From positions 5,394,001 to 5,458,000 of the forward strand of contig NZ_CP030055.1 of assembly GCF_015291645.1 (NCBI RefSeq): a DNA stretch of 64,000 nt, given 5' to 3'. Each line of letters opens with the position of its first letter. Within the stretch, counting starts at the first letter, position 1. The position numbers and the translations under genes are program-made. The notes beneath the pieces were generated by a model. It did no database searches. It was not told where the DNA came from and saw only the letters and a list, made by a program, of their open reading frames with translations. The stretch comes from Bradyrhizobium sp. CCBAU 53340 (GTDB lineage: Bacteria; Pseudomonadota; Alphaproteobacteria; Rhizobiales; Xanthobacteraceae). Below, piece after piece: positions 60,506-64,000 of this stretch.

Positions 60506-61186
60506 CTATCTTATGCCGTCACGGATCATGTACCCGGCGCCGCGGATCGTGTGCAGCAGCGGCCGCTCGAAACCCTTGTCGATCTTGGACCGCAACCGCG
60601 AAATGTGCACGTCGATCACGTTGGTCTGCGGATCGAAATGATAGTCCCAGACGTTCTCGAGCAGCATGGTGCGCGTCACCACCTGGCCGGCATGCTTCAT
60701 CAGATATTCGAGCAGACGGAATTCGCGCGGCTGCAGCGTCAGCTCGTCCTTGCCGCGGGCAACGCGGTGGGAGAGCCGGTCGAGTTCGAGGTCGCCGACA
60801 CGATAGAGCGTATCCTCGGCAGGTCCCCCGCGGCGGCGCGACAGCACCTCGACGCGGGCGAGCAGCTCGGCGAAGGAATAGGGCTTTGGCAGATAGTCGT
60901 CGCCGCCGGCGCGCAGGCCCTTGATACGATCGTCGACCTGCCCGAGCGCGGAGAGAATCAGCACCGGCGTCGAATCGCCCTTGTCGCGGAGCGCGCCGAT
61001 CAGCGACAGCCCGTCGCGCTTGGGCAACATGCGATCGACCACCAGCACGTCGTAATCACCGTTCTCGGCCATGGCGAGGCCTTCCTCGCCGTCACCGGCG
61101 TGGTCGGCAATGTGTCCGACCTCGCGAAACGCCTTCACGAGATAGTCGGCGGATTCGCGGTCGTCTTCGATGATGAGGAGGCGCAT
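60506..61186 (-). CDS. OmpR/PhoB-family response regulator
   Basis: 226 residues from ATG 61186. Upstream in-frame codons back to TTG 61216 are not receiver-like. The receiver domain covers 1-115: acidic pocket EDD (7-9), phosphoacceptor Asp51 in VVDRMLP, Ser79 and Lys101 in LPKPYSF. The winged-helix DNA-binding domain covers 130-226, with LTLQPREFRLLEYLMKHAGQ, the recognition helix in NVIDVHISRLRSKIDKG, and the wing in LHTIRGAGYMIRD. The gene follows the HtrA protease on the same strand. The cognate histidine kinase is not within the next 500 bases downstream. An envelope-stress role is suggested by position only. Confidence 0.95.
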   Translation of the reverse strand: MRLLIIEDDRESADYLVKAFREVGHIADHAGDGEEGLAMAENGDYDVLVVDRMLPKRDGLSLIGALRDKGDSTPVLILSALGQVDDRIKGLRAGGDDYLPKPYSFAELLARVEVLSRRRGGPAEDTLYRVGDLELDRLSHRVARGKDELTLQPREFRLLEYLMKHAGQVVTRTMLLENVWDYHFDPQTNVIDVHISRLRSKIDKGFERPLLHTIRGAGYMIRDGIR

Positions 61187-61288
61187 CGTGCGTTCAGCGG
61201 CGGTCAAGGAGGTCAACCTTCTCTAAACATGGCGCGAGCGGCAATCGCATGCAAGCCAGGCGAACGAGACTCAGAGCGGGTAAAGGGC

Positions 61289-61319
61289 GGGCGGTGAAGC
61301 TGGGGGGACCTCACCGCCC
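61289..61319. other. 9-bp GC-rich hairpin between htrA and the response regulator gene
   Basis: GGGCGGTGA (61289-61297) and TCACCGCCC (61311-61319) are perfect inverted repeats around a 13-base loop. No T-run follows on the minus strand, so it is not a standard terminator. It may be an attenuator or an mRNA-stabilising structure separating the two genes. Confidence 0.5.
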
Positions 61320-61458
61320 TAGACCTTCCGACGGAGGGGGGCGTATTTCCACCGGAAGGTAGACATGGGAGCGAGCGTTGCGCTGCTCCCCGAAGGGCGT
61401 CGGCGGCGGGGGCGACTGATGCCGACGACACCCTTCATCTCGTCAGACTCCTGAACGC

Positions 61459-63036
61459 TTAGCCCTTGGCGATGGGCACCGCGACGAAGCGCGACTGGCC
61501 GCCGCTCTTCACGCGCATCAGGACACTGTTCTTGTTGTCGGTCCGCGCCGTATTGATGGCGTCGCGGACGTCGCCAGCGGTGCTCACGATCTTGCCGCCG
61601 ACTTCGAGAATCACGTCACCCTCCTTGAAGCCGCGTTCGGCCGCGGCGCTCTTCGGATCGACTTCGGTGACCACGACGCCGTCCTTGCCGGCGCCGGCGA
61701 CGGAATTGGCGGGCGCCACGGTCATGCCGAGCTTGGGCACATCAGTCCCCTTGCTCGCGCCCTTGCCGCTGTTGTTGTCGATGTCGGCCTTGGCCTCGAC
61801 CGTGTTCGGCAGCTGGCCGAGGGTGAGGTTCACGATCTTGTCCGAGCCCTTGTGCAGCACGTTGAGCTTCACGGACGCACCGGGCGCCATGCCGCCGATG
61901 GTGCGGGCAAGCTCGCGGGCATCCTTGACGGATTCACCATTGACCGACGTGATCACGTCGCCCGACTCGATGCCGGCCTTCGCCGCCGGACCATCCTTCT
62001 GCGGCTCCGCCACCAGCGCACCTTCGGCCTTCTTCATGCCGAGGCTGTCGGCGATGTCTGACGTCACCGGCTGGATCTGGACGCCGATCCAGCCACGGCT
62101 GACCGAGCCCTTGTCCTTGAGCTGGGCGACCACGCTCTTCACGGTGCTCGCGGGAATCGAGAACGCGATGCCGACGCTGCCGCCCGAGGGCGAGTAGATC
62201 GCGGTGTTGACGCCCATCACCTCGCCATCGGTGTTGAAGGCCGGACCGCCGGAATTGCCCTTGTTCACCGGCGCGTCGATCTGGATGAAATCGTCATAGG
62301 GACCGTTGCCGATGTCGCGGCCACTCGCCGAGACGATGCCGGCCGTCACGGTGCCGCCGAGGCCGAACGGGTTACCGACCGCAAGCACCCAGTCGCCGAT
62401 CCGCGGCTTGCCGTCGGCAAGCTTGGCAAACGAAAAGTTCGAGCCGCCCTCGACCTTGATCAAGGCGAGGTCGGTGCGCTGGTCGGTGCCGATCACCTTG
62501 GCGCTGTAGGTCTTGCCGTCGTCGGTCGTCACCTCGACCTTGTCGGCGCCGTCGACCACGTGATTATTGGTCACGGCAAAGCCGTCAGCCGAGATGAAGA
62601 AGCCGGAGCCTTGGCCCTGCACGACGCGGCCACGGCCGCCCTTCAGGCCCGGAAAACCATCCGGACCGCCGAAGCGGCGGAAGAAGCGCTCCATCGGTGA
62701 GCCCGGCTGGAACGGCGAGGCGGAATCATCGCCGTCGTCATTGCTCGCCGTCTTCTCCTTGATGTTGACCTTGACCGAGATCACCGAGGGCTTCACCCGC
62801 TCGACGATGTCGGCGAAACCGATCGGACGTTCGACCTTCTTGACCTCGTTGTTCACCTGCGCGTTCGCCGGAGTAGAGAACAAGTCAGCAGGCGACGTCG
62901 ACGGGCTGAAGCCGTGGACCGCGATGCCGAGACCGGCGACGACCGAAGCCATCAGCGCGATTTTACGGGCTGAGAACACCGGCCGGCGGGGCTGCCGGAA
63001 GGACGGAAGGTTCGTGAGATCGGGACGGTCGGTCAT
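61459..63036 (-). CDS. Do/DegP-family periplasmic serine protease (HtrA-like)
   Basis: 525 residues from ATG 63036, with GGAGACC upstream; upstream in-frame residues are not conserved-looking. A basic N terminus and a hydrophobic anchor (KIALMASVVAGLGIAVHGF) direct it to the periplasm. The trypsin-like domain has His159 (TNNHVVDG), Asp189 (TDLALIKV) and Ser262 (GNSGGPAF). Two PDZ domains follow: RGWIGVQIQPVT near the start of the first, and GVVVTEVDPKSAAAERGFKE in the second. The enzyme degrades or chaperones misfolded envelope proteins. Next to genes for very large exported proteins such quality control would be useful, but the adjacency may be chance. Confidence 0.96.
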   Translation of the reverse strand: MTDRPDLTNLPSFRQPRRPVFSARKIALMASVVAGLGIAVHGFSPSTSPADLFSTPANAQVNNEVKKVERPIGFADIVERVKPSVISVKVNIKEKTASNDDGDDSASPFQPGSPMERFFRRFGGPDGFPGLKGGRGRVVQGQGSGFFISADGFAVTNNHVVDGADKVEVTTDDGKTYSAKVIGTDQRTDLALIKVEGGSNFSFAKLADGKPRIGDWVLAVGNPFGLGGTVTAGIVSASGRDIGNGPYDDFIQIDAPVNKGNSGGPAFNTDGEVMGVNTAIYSPSGGSVGIAFSIPASTVKSVVAQLKDKGSVSRGWIGVQIQPVTSDIADSLGMKKAEGALVAEPQKDGPAAKAGIESGDVITSVNGESVKDARELARTIGGMAPGASVKLNVLHKGSDKIVNLTLGQLPNTVEAKADIDNNSGKGASKGTDVPKLGMTVAPANSVAGAGKDGVVVTEVDPKSAAAERGFKEGDVILEVGGKIVSTAGDVRDAINTARTDNKNSVLMRVKSGGQSRFVAVPIAKG

Positions 63037-63206
63037 GCAGAGGTCTCCAGCGCCTTGAACTCTTTTGGTGCCCGATAGCGGCACCTTGCGGACCTGAAGA
63101 TGGGGACTGCCGCCTTACCGCGCGCTGACGGCGGGGTTAAACTTTTGTAATGAAGGATGGTCTGCGATGCGGCTGTTTATCGCAGGCCAAAAGGCGCGCT
63201 CCTACA

Positions 63207-63224
63207 GGAACTTAATAGGGTTCC
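63207..63224. other. Inverted repeat GGAAC-N8-GTTCC
   Basis: Perfect 5-bp arms around 8 bases, between the chemotaxis gene's stop and the htrA start. GGAAC is also the -35 element of EcfG general-stress promoters, but no CGTT -10 element was found at the required spacing, so this is only a possible regulatory site. Confidence 0.25.
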
Positions 63225-63258
63225 GGTGACAGGCGGCAAAGCACCGTTTCCGCCCCCG

Positions 63259-64000
63259 TCAGCTCGCCCTGACGCTGACGATGAATTCGTCGACTTCTCG
63301 CTTGAGGGTCTCGGCCTGCTGCGACAGGTCGACGGCGGAATCCCGGGCCTCAGCCGCCATGCGGCCGGTCTCGGCCGAGGTCGAGGTGATCTGGACGATG
63401 TGGTTGGACACGTCGAGCGTACCGCGCGCGGCGTCCTGGACGCTGCGGCTGATGTCCTGCGTGGCGTTGCGCTGCTGGGCGGTATCGACCTCGATGCCGG
63501 ACATGATCGACGAGATCTCCGACAGCGTCTTCGAGATGGCGTCGATCGCCCCGCGCGTCTCCGCGGTGATGCCCTGGATGCTGGCGACGTGCGAGGTGAT
63601 TTCTTCCGTCGCCTTGCTGGTCTGATGCGCCAGGCTCTTCACCTCGGAGGCAACGACCGCAAAACCCTTGCCGGCCTCCCCGGCCCGCGCCGCCTCGATC
63701 GTGGCGTTGAGCGCGAGCAAATTCGTCTGCGACGCGATCGCCTGGACGAGCTGCACGACCTCGCCGATCTTGTCAGCGGCGTCCGACAGCGTGTGGATGG
63801 TGTCGCGGCTCTTCTCGGCTTGCGTCGCCGCAACTTCGGCACGCTGGGTCGCGTCCGTGACGCGGCGGCTGATCGTGCCGATCGAGTTCGTCATCTCCTC
63901 GGCGGAACCCGCGACCGTCTGCACGCTGGCGCTGGCCTGGCTCGCGCCGCTCGCGACCGCTTTGGCCTTGGTGCTGGTGTCGTTGGCGGTCTGGGACAGC
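63259..64000 (-). CDS. Methyl-accepting chemotaxis protein, signalling domain, N terminus beyond window
   Basis: The frame is open from the right edge to the stop at 63259, giving 246 residues. [20 protein letters not shown] and [20 protein letters not shown] are the signature hairpin tip that contacts CheA and CheW. Long heptad-patterned helices rich in Ala, Thr, Gln and Glu lie on both sides and include probable methylation sites. The sensor and membrane part lies outside the window, so the ligand is unknown. No CheR or CheB pentapeptide tether is seen at the C terminus, which ends in FIVSVRAS. Confidence 0.95.
   Translation of the reverse strand, partial: LSQTANDTSTKAKAVASGASQASASVQTVAGSAEEMTNSIGTISRRVTDATQRAEVAATQAEKSRDTIHTLSDAADKIGEVVQLVQAIASQTNLLALNATIEAARAGEAGKGFAVVASEVKSLAHQTSKATEEITSHVASIQGITAETRGAIDAISKTLSEISSIMSGIEVDTAQQRNATQDISRSVQDAARGTLDVSNHIVQITSTSAETGRMAAEARDSAVDLSQQAETLKREVDEFIVSVRAS

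Overview
The window looks like a chromosomal segment of a GC-rich alphaproteobacterium, most probably Bradyrhizobium or a close relative in the Nitrobacteraceae. This rests on protein style: a Do-type HtrA protease beside an OmpR-type regulator, a SapC-family protein, rhizobial-looking small hypothetical proteins, and a giant protein with a LEPR-XLL motif. No 16S rRNA or other marker gene is present to settle the genus.

Layout. Bases 1-5,200 are a patchy accessory stretch: a truncated polytopic membrane protein running off the left edge, an acyltransferase-3 enzyme, remnants of two transposases, small hypothetical genes, a lipoprotein and a cold-shock-domain protein. Bases 5,254-42,558 are one long minus-strand gene cluster and the main feature of the window. 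It begins with a 34-codon ORF behind a strong ribosome binding site. Next comes a gene for a protein of about 9,690 residues with an N-terminal LEPR-XLL motif, thousands of residues of beta-structure repeats, RTX nonapeptides and a degenerate metzincin-like domain. It is followed by a SapC-family protein, a GAF-GAF-HlyD protein, a PqqD-M50 peptidase-HlyD fusion, a short SecA-like ATPase and a periplasmic adaptor. I read this as a dedicated export and maturation apparatus for the giant protein, distinct from a classical type I system because the only ATPase in the cluster is SecA-like.

Bases 43,200-56,100 hold an XRE regulator flanked by a 13-bp inverted repeat, a secreted four-cysteine protein, and a conventional type I secretion set (ABC ATPase/permease, HlyD adaptor, small lipoprotein). 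Divergent from that set is a subtilisin-like protease with a P domain and a calcium-binding C terminus, the likely substrate. A 1,509-residue extracellular repeat protein follows in convergent orientation. It contains four near-identical 360-bp repeats, each with an EF-hand-like calcium loop. A clear rho-independent terminator lies between these two genes.

Bases 56,300-60,300 carry small hypothetical genes, one short protein that looks like the detached N terminus of a large adhesin, and a frameshifted, internally deleted J-domain gene. Bases 60,500-64,000 return to core-like functions: an OmpR-family response regulator, a Do/HtrA periplasmic protease and the C-terminal signalling half of a methyl-accepting chemotaxis protein that runs off the right edge.

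The overall theme is surface and extracellular protein production: two export machineries side by side, three large calcium-dependent or repeat-rich substrates, and envelope quality control nearby.
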